From positions 2,714,539 to 2,778,538 of the forward strand of contig NZ_FXXA01000002.1 in the NCBI RefSeq assembly GCF_900184265.1: a stretch of DNA of 64,000 bases, read 5' to 3'. Source of the stretch: Eggerthella timonensis (GTDB taxonomy: Bacteria; Actinomycetota; Coriobacteriia; Coriobacteriales; Eggerthellaceae). Shown here one piece after another: positions 54,442-62,890 of the stretch. Both the position numbers and the translations under genes were made by a program. The stretch's first letter is position 1. Each line of letters starts with the position of its first letter. The notes under the pieces were generated by a model. That model was not told the DNA's origin. It saw nothing but the letters and a program-made list of their open reading frames with translations, and ran no database searches.

Positions 54442-55653
54442 CTAGCCGATCTTCACGACGCCGGCCGCGGCCAGCTCGTCGATCTGCTCCTGCGTGTAGC
54501 CCAGCTTCGTCATGACGTCGACGGTGTCGCCGCCCTGGTTCGGCATCGGGCGCCAGATCTGGCCCGGGTTGTTCTTGAACTTCGGGAACACGCCGAGACC
54601 GTGGAACGTCTCGCCGTCGGCCGTCTCCCAGTCCACCCACGTGTTGCGGAGCTTCAGGTGCTCCTCCTCGACGAGGTCCTCCATGTCGTTGACCACCTGG
54701 GCGGCGATGCGGTGCGCCGCGAAGTCCTCCTCGATGTCGTACTTGGAGTTCGCCAGGCAGTAGTCCTCGAACGCCTTCTGGATCTCGTCTGCGTGCGGGT
54801 TGGACAGCCACAGTCCCGAGGTGTCCTCGGGGATGTCCTCGGTGCCCCAGAGATGGCCGAGGCCGATCGTCTCGAGGAAGTACTTGTTCTGGTCGACGCC
54901 GTACAGGCACACGCCCAGGAAGCCGTCCTTGCACTTGAACTCGCCGATGCCGCAGAGGTTCTGGTTGCGGGCGCCGGGACGGGGCCACTTGATGCCCTCG
55001 TTGAGGTAGTCGACGAGGTAGTACTGGCCGATGGCCAGCAGCGTCTCGTACATGGCCAGGTCGATGCTCTCGCCCTTGCCGGACTTCTCGGCCTTGTAGA
55101 GAGCCGCGAGCGCCGAGGAGGCGATCATGAGCGTATTGAAGTAGTCGCCGGCGTAGGGTCCGGGGAGCATGGGCTGCTCCTCCGTGCCGTTCTGCATGAT
55201 GATGCCGGAGTAGGCCATGACCGTCAGGTCGTAGGCGGCGCGCTTGACCATCTTGGGGTCGCCCTCCTGGCCGAAGCCGGAGACGTGCACGATGACCATC
55301 TTGGGGTTGAGCTCCCACAGCACGTCGTCGGTGATGCCCTTGCGGGCCCACGTGCCGCCCTTGGAGGCCTCCATGAAGATGTCGGCGTCCTTCACGAGGT
55401 CGAAGAAGACCTTCTTGCCCTCTTCGGAGAAGTAGTTCAGGGCGACGGAGCGCTGGTTGCGGCGCTCGGCCTGCTTCACGTACGCGGTGTCGCGGATGGT
55501 GTCGCCCGCGCCCGTGTTCTCGAGCCAGACGACGTCGGCGCCCCAGTCGGCCATGAGGTCGGCGGCCTTCGGGCACGCCAGCTCCACCGCCGCGTAGACG
55601 ACCTTGACGCCGTCGAGGGGGCCGTACGAGGGCTTTTCGGTAGGTAGTGCCAT
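54442..55653 (-). CDS. CaiB/BaiF-family (type III) CoA-transferase
   Basis: A 403-residue family III CoA-transferase. The catalytic aspartate lies in IDLAMYETLLAIG (Asp198), and GPLDGVKVVYAAVELACPKAADLMADWGADVVWLENTG opens the protein as usual. It moves CoA between a product thioester and a new substrate acid, saving ATP after the ligase has primed the cycle. The start has an AAGGAGG site at the correct distance. It follows the acyl-CoA dehydrogenase with a hairpin spacer. Confidence 0.92.
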   Translation of the reverse strand: MALPTEKPSYGPLDGVKVVYAAVELACPKAADLMADWGADVVWLENTGAGDTIRDTAYVKQAERRNQRSVALNYFSEEGKKVFFDLVKDADIFMEASKGGTWARKGITDDVLWELNPKMVIVHVSGFGQEGDPKMVKRAAYDLTVMAYSGIIMQNGTEEQPMLPGPYAGDYFNTLMIASSALAALYKAEKSGKGESIDLAMYETLLAIGQYYLVDYLNEGIKWPRPGARNQNLCGIGEFKCKDGFLGVCLYGVDQNKYFLETIGLGHLWGTEDIPEDTSGLWLSNPHADEIQKAFEDYCLANSKYDIEEDFAAHRIAAQVVNDMEDLVEEEHLKLRNTWVDWETADGETFHGLGVFPKFKNNPGQIWRPMPNQGGDTVDVMTKLGYTQEQIDELAAAGVVKIG

Positions 55654-55690
55654 GGTTGAAATCCTCCTTGTTTCGCATGGGTTTCATGAA

Positions 55691-55715
55691 GCGGGGGCGT
55701 AGGGAGCGCCCCCGC
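55691..55715. terminator. Intercistronic hairpin, CoA-transferase-dehydrogenase spacer
   Basis: GCGGGGGCG pairs with CGCCCCCGC over a 7-nt loop right after the dehydrogenase stop. No T-run follows. Confidence 0.65.
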
Positions 55716-55730
55716 AGGCGTACGGTGCGC

Positions 55731-56882
55731 TTACTTCTGCTTGTACTTGATGGAGGCGCCCTTGGAGGTGGCGAGGATCATCATCTCGTCGGTGCCGCCG
55801 GAGACGCGGTCGACGCGCAGGTCGCGCCAGATGCGGTTGATGCGGTGCTCGCTGGCCACGGCGATGCCGCCCATGATCTGCATGGCGTCGTCCACCACCT
55901 GGAAGGAGGCGTTGGCGCAGTAGTACTTGCACATGGCGGCCGCGGCCGGGTCGAAGTCGCCGCCGTTGTTGTCGGCGTTCCAGGCGGCCTCGTACAGCAT
56001 GTTCTTCATGTTCGTCAGCTTGATGCACATCTCGGCGATCTTGAGCTGGTTGAGCTGCTGGCGGCTGATCGGCTTGCCGAAGGCGATGCGGGTGTTCGCG
56101 TGCGCCATGGCGTCCTCGAACGCGCTGATGGCGGTGCCGTAGTCGCAGGCGCCCACGAGCCAGCGCTCGAAGTTGAAGTCGGACACGCCGCGCATGAAGC
56201 CGTTGCCCTCCTTGCCGAAGATGTCCTTCTCCTCGAGCTCCACGTTGTCCATGTAGACCTCGCAGCAGCTGTCCATGCGCAGGCCCAGCTTGGTCAGCGG
56301 GGACAGCTTCACGCCCGGCTTGGACATGTCGAGGAAGAACTCGGTGAACACGCTCGGGTCGTCGGCGTTCTTCGCCATGATGACGAGGTACTTCACGCCC
56401 AGCGAGGAGGTGATGAAGGTCTTGGTGCCGTTGAGGTAGATCTTGCCGTTCTCGCGCTTGTACGTCGTGGCCAGCGCGCCCACGTCGGAGCCGGCGCCCG
56501 GCTCGGTGCAGGCGGAGTTCCAGATCTGCTCGCCGGAGCCCAGCGTGGACATGACGGCCTCGATCTGCTCCTCGGTGCCCTCGCGGATGATGGTCTCGAA
56601 GCCCGGGAGCTGGTAGAGCACGTAGGTGGGGGCGCCGTAGCGGCCGAGCACCTCGTAGACGGCCATGAGCGTCACGGCCGGCTGCTCAAGGCCGAGGCCG
56701 CCGTGGCTCTCGGGGAGCATGATCTGGTCGAAGCCCAGCTCGCAGAGTCCCTTCACCCAGCGCAGCGGGTAGGCGTGCTGCTCGTCGCACTCGTGGAAGT
56801 AGGTCTCCCAGTTCTCGCTCTCCATGTACTCGCGGTAGCTATCGACGATCAGCTCCTGCTCGTCCGTCAACTTGAAATCCAT
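55731..56882 (-). CDS. Acyl-CoA dehydrogenase/reductase family protein
   Basis: A 383-residue flavoenzyme of the acyl-CoA dehydrogenase family, with [15 protein letters not shown] (FAD/substrate region, residues 122-136) and [17 protein letters not shown] near 264. The usual catalytic Glu in YEGT is replaced: the sequence reads VSGGTDEM at about residue 359-366. A glutamate is present at position 239 in NFERWLV, the place used by isovaleryl- and long-chain dehydrogenases. It may therefore reduce an enoyl-CoA (as CaiA or caffeyl-CoA reductase do), with electrons from an ETF such as FixAB, or oxidise a branched acyl-CoA. Direction cannot be read here. Confidence 0.92.
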   Translation of the reverse strand: MDFKLTDEQELIVDSYREYMESENWETYFHECDEQHAYPLRWVKGLCELGFDQIMLPESHGGLGLEQPAVTLMAVYEVLGRYGAPTYVLYQLPGFETIIREGTEEQIEAVMSTLGSGEQIWNSACTEPGAGSDVGALATTYKRENGKIYLNGTKTFITSSLGVKYLVIMAKNADDPSVFTEFFLDMSKPGVKLSPLTKLGLRMDSCCEVYMDNVELEEKDIFGKEGNGFMRGVSDFNFERWLVGACDYGTAISAFEDAMAHANTRIAFGKPISRQQLNQLKIAEMCIKLTNMKNMLYEAAWNADNNGGDFDPAAAAMCKYYCANASFQVVDDAMQIMGGIAVASEHRINRIWRDLRVDRVSGGTDEMMILATSKGASIKYKQK

Positions 56883-56910
56883 GACGATCCTCCTTTTGGT
56901 GTTTGTGCAA

Positions 56911-56927
56911 CGGGGGCTGATCCCCCG
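56911..56927. terminator. Intercistronic hairpin, dehydrogenase-esterase spacer
   Basis: CGGGGG and CCCCCG with a CTGAT loop in the 84-bp spacer. A short but very GC-rich stem. Confidence 0.5.
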
Positions 56928-56966
56928 CTGTAGCCTTGGTTGGTCTTCCGGCCGCGACAGCCGGGC

Positions 56967-57962
56967 CTACAGCCCCAGCTGCTCGCGGTAGAAGGTCGCG
57001 CCATGCTCGAGGGCGTCGTTGGCCGCATCGAGCATCTTGGTGTAGTGCAGAAACGCGTGGATGACGCCCTCGAACACCTCGTAGCGCACGGGCGTGCCGT
57101 ACTGCTCGCAGATGGCCGCCAACGTGGTGCTGTCGTCGCGCAGCGGGTCGTACTCCGCCGCCGCGATGTAGCAGGCCGGCATGTCGCGCTCCAGGTCGTT
57201 CAGGAACAGGTTCGCGTACGGGTTGGTTTCCAGCTCGGCGGGGTCGTTCGCGTACATCTGCATGTAGAACTGCCAGTCGGCCTCGGTGAGACCGTCCCAC
57301 GGGCCGCCCAGAAGGCGCATCGAGGACGAGTCGGTCAGGCCGAACCAGCCGTAGAACAGCAGGCAGCACTTCACGAACCCGCTGCCGCCCAGCTCCTCGC
57401 GCAGGTACAGCGTGGCCGCGAGGCCCAGATGCGCGCCGCCGGAGTCGCCGGCGAAGGACAGGCGCTCGCCGTCGATGCCGTGCCGGGCTCCCTGCTCGTG
57501 CAGGTACGCCGCCACGGCGGCCACTTCCTCCACCGCGCTCGGGAACTTCGCCTCGGGCGACAGCCGGTAGTCCACGGCCACCACGACGACGCCCGTGTTC
57601 TGCGCCAGGATGCGGCAGACGCGATCGTGCGTGTCGAGGTTGCCCAGCACGAACCCGCCGCCGTGCACGTACACGATGGCCGGCGTGGCGGGCTCGGCCG
57701 CCGCACGGCCTGCGGCGGCCGCAGCGGTGGGATAGTAGTAGCGAACCGGAACGGCGCCGTGGGGGCCGTCGACCTCGGCGTCGAGCTGCTCCGCCATGAC
57801 CGGGCCGCCCTCGGTCCAGTACGCACGGCCCGCCACGTAGTTCTCGCGCATGACCTCGAAGCCCACGCTCGTGTCGTTCGCGTCGCCCGCCAGCTCGTCC
57901 TCTTTGGCGAGAACCGCCTTCATCTGCGGGTTGATCTTCGACAGGACGTCGAGCTTGTTCAT
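56967..57962 (-). CDS. Alpha/beta hydrolase, HSL-type esterase
   Basis: A 331-residue hormone-sensitive-lipase-type esterase. Motifs: oxyanion hole HGGGF (His100-Phe104), nucleophile elbow GDSGG (Ser174), Asp272 in AAEYDPLRDD, and His302 in GVIHAFLHY, giving a complete triad. It would free an acid from an ester, or a thioester from CoA, at one end of the pathway. There is no signal peptide, so it acts in the cytoplasm. It lies between the transporter and the acyl-CoA dehydrogenase. Confidence 0.91.
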   Translation of the reverse strand: MNKLDVLSKINPQMKAVLAKEDELAGDANDTSVGFEVMRENYVAGRAYWTEGGPVMAEQLDAEVDGPHGAVPVRYYYPTAAAAAGRAAAEPATPAIVYVHGGGFVLGNLDTHDRVCRILAQNTGVVVVAVDYRLSPEAKFPSAVEEVAAVAAYLHEQGARHGIDGERLSFAGDSGGAHLGLAATLYLREELGGSGFVKCCLLFYGWFGLTDSSSMRLLGGPWDGLTEADWQFYMQMYANDPAELETNPYANLFLNDLERDMPACYIAAAEYDPLRDDSTTLAAICEQYGTPVRYEVFEGVIHAFLHYTKMLDAANDALEHGATFYREQLGL

Positions 57963-58007
57963 GATGCACGACCTTTCCGATTCGCGTTGGTTGATGAGGT
58001 GATTCGA

Positions 58008-58046
58008 GATGCGGGGGCGCGGCTCACGGCGGCGCGCCCCCGCATC
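58008..58046. terminator. Intercistronic hairpin, esterase-transporter spacer
   Basis: GATGCGGGGGCGCG pairs with CGCGCCCCCGCATC (14 bp, perfect) over an 11-nt loop just past the transporter stop. No T-run. Confidence 0.75.
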
Positions 58047-58061
58047 GTTTCGGATGGAGAC

Positions 58062-59372
58062 TTACGCCTTGACGGCCTCTTCTTCGACCTCGGCGGCATC
58101 CGCGGCGCCGAAGTGCTTCTTGATGCTGCGGAGCAACATGACCAGCGCGACGCAGCCGATGACGCCGAACATGATCTCGAAGCCGAAGATGCTCGAGAAG
58201 GCGGCCGTGCCCTGGGCGTCGATCATGCCGCCGTACCAGGTGTGGATGAACACGTCAGGCAAGAAGCCGATGACGGACAGCAGGCCGGAAGCGGTGCCGA
58301 AGATGGCCATGGGGATCTTGACCTCGGACAGCGGCGAGGAGCCGATGGAGAAGGCGCCGTAAGTGGTGAAGCCGAACACGACCACGAGGATGGAGGCAAC
58401 CATCGCGCCGGAGGGATCCTGCGGGAACAGGATGAAGCCGACGAGCACCGCGATGGACAGGATGAAGCCGCCCAGGATGGTCTTCGAGGGGCTCTTGATC
58501 TTCGTGGCGATGAAGCCGACGATCGGGCCGGCGATGAGGCCGATGCCGTAGGTGCGGATGAGGCCGACGATGTTCACGAGGTTGCCGTCGGCGTTGAAGC
58601 ACTGCGTGAGGTACGGCGTGGTGTAGGTAGCGCCCTGGTACACGGCGTAGCAGGCGAAGTACGCGACGCAGGCCCAGATGACGCCGGGATGCTTGATGGC
58701 CTGGATGGCCTCCTTGACGCTGAACAGCTTCGCGTCCTTGTTGATCTCGCCCTTGAAGTCGGGGATGATGAAGAAGGAGATCACGCCGAGGATGGCGATG
58801 ACGATGCCCAGGAAGATGAGCATGGCCTGCACGCCGGCGGAACCGGAGATGGCGGCGATGATGGCGGCGTTGATGAGGCCGATGACGAGGCCGGTGACGC
58901 CGTAGATGGAGTAGCTGATGCCGATCTTGGAAGCGTACTCGTTCTCCTCGCAGCACAGGCGGATGACCTTGAAGCGCGTGCCCCACCACACGAGGATGGA
59001 GGTGACGCCCATGAGCACGAACAGGATCAGGCAGATCTGCACGGAAGGCAGCATCGCGTACACGAACACGAGCACGGCGGTGGCGATGAAGCCGACCCAT
59101 GCCAGCGTGCGCATGCGGAACTTGTCGGCCACGATGCCGGAGGGCAGGTAGCAGATCATGGCGGCGATGCCGTACGCCGACACCATGAGGCCGAGGTCGG
59201 CGTTCGTGGCGCCGAGCGCCTGCATCAGCGGATCGTAGAACACGTTCTTCAGATACATCGGCGCGTAGATGATCGACGAGCCCATGGAGATGAGCACGAC
59301 GAGCGCCCACTTGTGCAGGGTGGAGAGTTCCTTGTAGGTAACCTCTCCCTTGCTCTTGGCAAGCAGTGACAT
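58062..59372 (-). CDS. MFS transporter
   Basis: A 436-residue MFS permease with 12 helices. GIVADKFRMRTLAWVG (residues about 83-98) is the loop 2-3 motif, and a central charged loop NKDAKLFSVKEAIQAIKHP separates two six-helix halves. It is the first gene of the CoA operon and most likely brings the substrate in. ATG 59372 has an AGGAAG site; the frame extends upstream but without a binding site. Confidence 0.88.
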   Translation of the reverse strand: MSLLAKSKGEVTYKELSTLHKWALVVLISMGSSIIYAPMYLKNVFYDPLMQALGATNADLGLMVSAYGIAAMICYLPSGIVADKFRMRTLAWVGFIATAVLVFVYAMLPSVQICLILFVLMGVTSILVWWGTRFKVIRLCCEENEYASKIGISYSIYGVTGLVIGLINAAIIAAISGSAGVQAMLIFLGIVIAILGVISFFIIPDFKGEINKDAKLFSVKEAIQAIKHPGVIWACVAYFACYAVYQGATYTTPYLTQCFNADGNLVNIVGLIRTYGIGLIAGPIVGFIATKIKSPSKTILGGFILSIAVLVGFILFPQDPSGAMVASILVVVFGFTTYGAFSIGSSPLSEVKIPMAIFGTASGLLSVIGFLPDVFIHTWYGGMIDAQGTAAFSSIFGFEIMFGVIGCVALVMLLRSIKKHFGAADAAEVEEEAVKA

Positions 59373-59492
59373 CCTTACTTCCTTTCTCCTTGTCTGCGCC
59401 CGGTCTCTCAGTCGGTCGCCGGCACGTTCATGGCGGCGACCGGCGGTGAACCGAGCCGTTGGGTGCATTCTGTTCGCAGAGCGTTGTTTTGC

Positions 59493-59504
59493 CATCGCAA
59501 AATC
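59493..59504 (-). promoter_or_regulatory. Shared 12-bp motif upstream of the CoA operon
   Basis: GATTTTGCGATG on the minus strand, 121 bp ahead of the first transporter start, identical to 45838-45849 near fixA. It lies between the operon and its divergent LuxR regulator. Confidence 0.5.
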
Positions 59505-59544
59505 ACCACTAATTGCCCTAATACTTACTTTCTTGCGAGGCGTT

Positions 59545-59574
59545 ACCGTGGAAATAGTGATAGGTTTTCACGGT
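59545..59574. promoter_or_regulatory. Inverted repeat, candidate LuxR operator
   Basis: ACCGTGGAAA (59545-59554) and TTTTCACGGT (59565-59574) form a 9-of-10 inverted repeat with a 10-bp spacer, the size expected for a dimeric helix-turn-helix protein. It lies in the 289-bp divergent spacer, 88 bp ahead of the regulator gene start. Confidence 0.55.
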
Positions 59575-59661
59575 GATGAATCGGGAGGGGGCATGGCGCG
59601 TTATGATGCGTTATGGCAGCTCAACGACATCATCATCCATCGCTAACGGGAGATAGGAAGG

Positions 59662-61137
59662 ATGGTCGGCTTCATGACACTCCAAGCGGAAGCAGCGCCT
59701 GAGTTGAAAACGGGGAAAGCGGGCTCGTTAACCGAATTCGCGACCCGTCCCGCATTGAAATACGTCGGTTTCGCGCTTCTCCTGGCATGGCATTACGCCC
59801 TGTGGTTCGTGCCGCACATGTTCTCGCAAACGGAGCTGCTCGACGAGCGCGTAACCACCTCCTGGCTCGTGAACCTGGGCGCCACGGTCGTGTTCCTGCT
59901 CCTGATCGCGTTTCTGCTGGGACGCAAGCGCCACCTCTCGTCGTTCCGCTGGCTCTTCGTCGCCTCGCCGGCCCTCACGTGCATCGCGACGCTCGCGCTG
60001 TGCCTGCTGCCGCAGGCGTTCACCGTCCCGGGCCTCGCCTACGCGCTGTCCTTCTTCCTCGGCGCCACCGAGTCCGTCATGTGGATACTCTGGGGCGAGC
60101 GCTACGCCTGCGTGAAGGCGAACTTCTCGCTGCGCCACATCGGCACGACGTTCGGCTTGGCCCTGCTCGTCACCATCGCGCTGGCGTGGGCGCTGCCCAC
60201 CTACGTGACGACGGTGTTCGTCTCGTTGCTGCCCATCGCTTCCGGCGCGCTGCTCGTGGCCGCCCGCCGCGACGGGGCGCACTCCTTCCCCGTGCTGCTG
60301 CCGAAGAGCGCCGCGCAGGGCGGCCTCAAGAACATGGTGGTGGTGAGCGCCATCACGTTCTTGGCGAGCACCGCGTGCTACTTCCTCGTGGCCATCATCC
60401 CCTGGGAGGCGCTTCCCACCGGCGACCTCAGCTTCACGCTGGGCATCCTCGGCGGCGCCGTCCTCATGCTGGGCATCGCGGGCATCAGCATGGTCTCGAA
60501 GGACAAGGCCAACATATTCAAGATGTTCCCCTGGCTCATCGTGCTGCTCATCGCCGCGTTCGCGCTGTTCTTGGCCGACGAGGCCGCCTTCTTCCCCTCG
60601 TTCATCATGGCGACCGGCATCTCGTCGCTTCTGGAGATCCTCCTCATCATGTACTTCGGCATCCTCACGTCGAAGGGCTACGTGACGCCGGCCGTGGCGT
60701 TCGCCTTCTCCGGCGCGTTCGTGCGCGCGGGCATCGCCGTGGGCAACACCTGGGCCGTGGGCTACGAGCACGCGCCCGACCTGGCCTTCGCCATCACGCC
60801 CGAGACGTGCCTGGGGCTCATGTGCGTGCTGGCCGTGCTGCTGGTGCCGCTCGTGCGCCAGGAGTTCAACATCGTGGCGCTGACGGCGGCCCCGCCCACG
60901 AAGGCCGAGATCGACGAGATCTGCTCCGAGGTGGCCAAGGAGTTCAGCCTGTCGGGTCGCGAGGCCGAGATCCTCGTGCTCATCGCGCGCGGCTACACCA
61001 CGAACAACATGGCCGAGAAGCTGGTGATCTCGCCGTACACGGTGAACACCCACGTGCGGCACATCTACGAGAAGATGCAGATCCACAAGCGCAGCGAGCT
61101 GCTGAACTACCTCAACATGCAGCGCAGCGACTTCTAG
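59662..61137 (+). CDS. Membrane-embedded LuxR-type regulator (12 TM)
   Basis: A 491-residue protein whose first ~395 residues form about twelve membrane helices, an MFS-like sensor. The last ~70 residues are a LuxR helix-turn-helix (FSLSGREAEILVLIARGYTTNNMAEKLVISPYTVNTHVRHIYEK). Such integral LuxR regulators are typical of Eggerthella and relatives, where they sense a small molecule and switch on a divergent operon. Its target here is presumably the CoA operon starting at 59372. Two starts (59662 and the Met four codons on) are possible. Confidence 0.9.
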   Translation: MVGFMTLQAEAAPELKTGKAGSLTEFATRPALKYVGFALLLAWHYALWFVPHMFSQTELLDERVTTSWLVNLGATVVFLLLIAFLLGRKRHLSSFRWLFVASPALTCIATLALCLLPQAFTVPGLAYALSFFLGATESVMWILWGERYACVKANFSLRHIGTTFGLALLVTIALAWALPTYVTTVFVSLLPIASGALLVAARRDGAHSFPVLLPKSAAQGGLKNMVVVSAITFLASTACYFLVAIIPWEALPTGDLSFTLGILGGAVLMLGIAGISMVSKDKANIFKMFPWLIVLLIAAFALFLADEAAFFPSFIMATGISSLLEILLIMYFGILTSKGYVTPAVAFAFSGAFVRAGIAVGNTWAVGYEHAPDLAFAITPETCLGLMCVLAVLLVPLVRQEFNIVALTAAPPTKAEIDEICSEVAKEFSLSGREAEILVLIARGYTTNNMAEKLVISPYTVNTHVRHIYEKMQIHKRSELLNYLNMQRSDF

Positions 61138-61220
61138 AGGCGCCGGAGCGGCGCCGCGCGCGCAAAAAGGCAAACTTCGACGCGGACGCGGGGATCCTCG
61201 CGTCCGCGTCACCCGAGCCC

Positions 61221-62048
61221 CTAACCGCGGGCGCGGGACTTCAAAGCGCGCCTCGCCGTCACGGCCGCGCCCGCGACAAGCAACGCGGCGAGGAACCCGG
61301 CTGCGAGGATCGGCAGCAGGACGACGGGCCGCAGGCCCTGCTCGCCGTCGTCCGCCGTGGGCACGCCCGTGACGAACAGGCGGTGGGAGTTGATGCCGTA
61401 GGGCGTGCAGGTGAGCAGCGTGAGCTTGTCCTCCCCCGCCGTCGGCTGCAGCAGCGCCGCGTCGTCGGGTTCCACCACGTCCACGGACGCCACCTCGTAG
61501 GAGAACGCGCGGTCGAGCACCTTCACGCGGAAGACGTCCCCTGCCTTCACGAACGACAGGTTCGTGAACAGCAGCTTGTCCGGAAGCCCCGTGTGCCCCG
61601 TGAGCACCGGATGGATGGAGTCGCCGTCGATGGGCAGCGCCGTCGTGGCGATATGGCCCGCGCCCTTCTGCAGCACCTCCTCGCCCGTGCCGTGGTACAG
61701 CGGCAGCTCGAGGCCGATGGAGGGCACCTCCACGTAGCCCATCATGCCGGTGCCGTCGGGGTCGAGCACCTCGAAGTAGCGGTCGAGCGGGGCGGTGACC
61801 TCCTCCACGGCGAAGGGATCGCGCACCTCCGAGGCCGCGAGCTCCTCGTTGTAGGCGTAGGCCTGCGCCCACAGCTGTGCCAGCTCCTCGGGGCTGCGAC
61901 GGGCCACGGCGTCGTCGTAGGACGACACGGCGCTGTACGCGCCCAGCTGGTAGGCGATGTTCGTCACGATCGGGTACAGGATGCAGCCGATGCCGAGGAC
62001 GAGCACGGCCCCAAAGAACCAGCGCGCGAGGCGGCGGCGGGCGCTCAC
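61221..62048 (-). CDS. Class C sortase (copy 2)
   Basis: A 275-residue pilin-type sortase: N-terminal helix (about 10-30), catalytic domain with His152 in LTGHTGLP, Cys214 in TLLTCTPYG and Arg223 in SHRL, then a C-terminal helix. It also has the DPDGTGMMGYV lid region. Class C sortases link pilin subunits. The GTG start at 62048 overlaps the preceding sortase stop by 4 bp. Confidence 0.92.
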   Translation of the reverse strand: MSARRRLARWFFGAVLVLGIGCILYPIVTNIAYQLGAYSAVSSYDDAVARRSPEELAQLWAQAYAYNEELAASEVRDPFAVEEVTAPLDRYFEVLDPDGTGMMGYVEVPSIGLELPLYHGTGEEVLQKGAGHIATTALPIDGDSIHPVLTGHTGLPDKLLFTNLSFVKAGDVFRVKVLDRAFSYEVASVDVVEPDDAALLQPTAGEDKLTLLTCTPYGINSHRLFVTGVPTADDGEQGLRPVVLLPILAAGFLAALLVAGAAVTARRALKSRARG

Positions 62049-62890
62049 GAGCGCTCCCCTGCCGCGCGCCTGCGCCGCCGTCTGCGCGCCGCGCGCACGG
62101 CGAGGGCGACGGCCAGCGCCGCGGCGGCGGTCAGCGCGCCGACGAGCGGCCAGGGCACGGGCGTCGCGGCCGCGAGCGCCGCATCGTCGGGCAGGTCGCA
62201 GGGCGCGCCGCGCACGAGCAGGCGGTGCGAGTTCACGCCGTAGGGCGTGCAGGTGAGCAGCGTCACGTACTCGTGCTCGCCGTCGACCCGGATGGACGAC
62301 ACGTCGTCGGGCTCCACCACGCTCACGTCGTCCACCGCGTAGGCGCGGCGCTCCCCCAGCACCTCGATGACGAACACGTCGCCCTCCTTCAGCCGTTCGA
62401 GATCGGTGAACAGGCGCGCCGTGGGCAGGCCCGTGTGGCCCGTGAGGACGGCGTGCGTGCCCGCGCCGCCCACGGGCAGCGACGTCTGCGGGATGTGGCC
62501 CGCGCCGTGCGCGAGCACGTCGTCGGACGTGCCGTGGTAGATGGGCAGCGTGAGGCCGATGGACGGGATGCTCACCGCGCCCATGAGGCCGGTGCCGTCC
62601 ACGTCGAGCACGTCGTCGTAGTTGTCGGGAACCGCGTAGCCGCTGTTCGCCACGAACGGGTCGTGCACAGGATCGCCGCGCAGGCTGTCGTTGTAGGCGC
62701 GCGCCTCGGCGAGCATCTGCCGGCGCACGTCGTCGGGCAGCGTCTGCACCGCCTCCTCGTAGTGGCTCACCGCGTCGTTGAACGAGCGCTCGTTGAGGTA
62801 CGTGCCCACCACCGGGTACAGCACGAGGGCGATGCCCGCCAAAAGGCACGCCAGCATAAGGGCGCGGCGCACGCCCTCGCGCGCCCTCAT
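62045..62890 (-). CDS. Class C sortase (copy 1)
   Basis: A 281-residue sortase with the same architecture as its neighbour: His152 in LTGHTGLP, Cys214 in TLLTCTPYG and Arg223 in SHRLL fall at identical residue numbers, so the pair arose by duplication. It has a lid region VDGTGLMG, a C-terminal helix and a basic tail. ATG 62890 overlaps the upstream pilin stop (ATGA). Confidence 0.93.
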   Translation of the reverse strand: MRAREGVRRALMLACLLAGIALVLYPVVGTYLNERSFNDAVSHYEEAVQTLPDDVRRQMLAEARAYNDSLRGDPVHDPFVANSGYAVPDNYDDVLDVDGTGLMGAVSIPSIGLTLPIYHGTSDDVLAHGAGHIPQTSLPVGGAGTHAVLTGHTGLPTARLFTDLERLKEGDVFVIEVLGERRAYAVDDVSVVEPDDVSSIRVDGEHEYVTLLTCTPYGVNSHRLLVRGAPCDLPDDAALAAATPVPWPLVGALTAAAALAVALAVRAARRRRRRRAAGERS

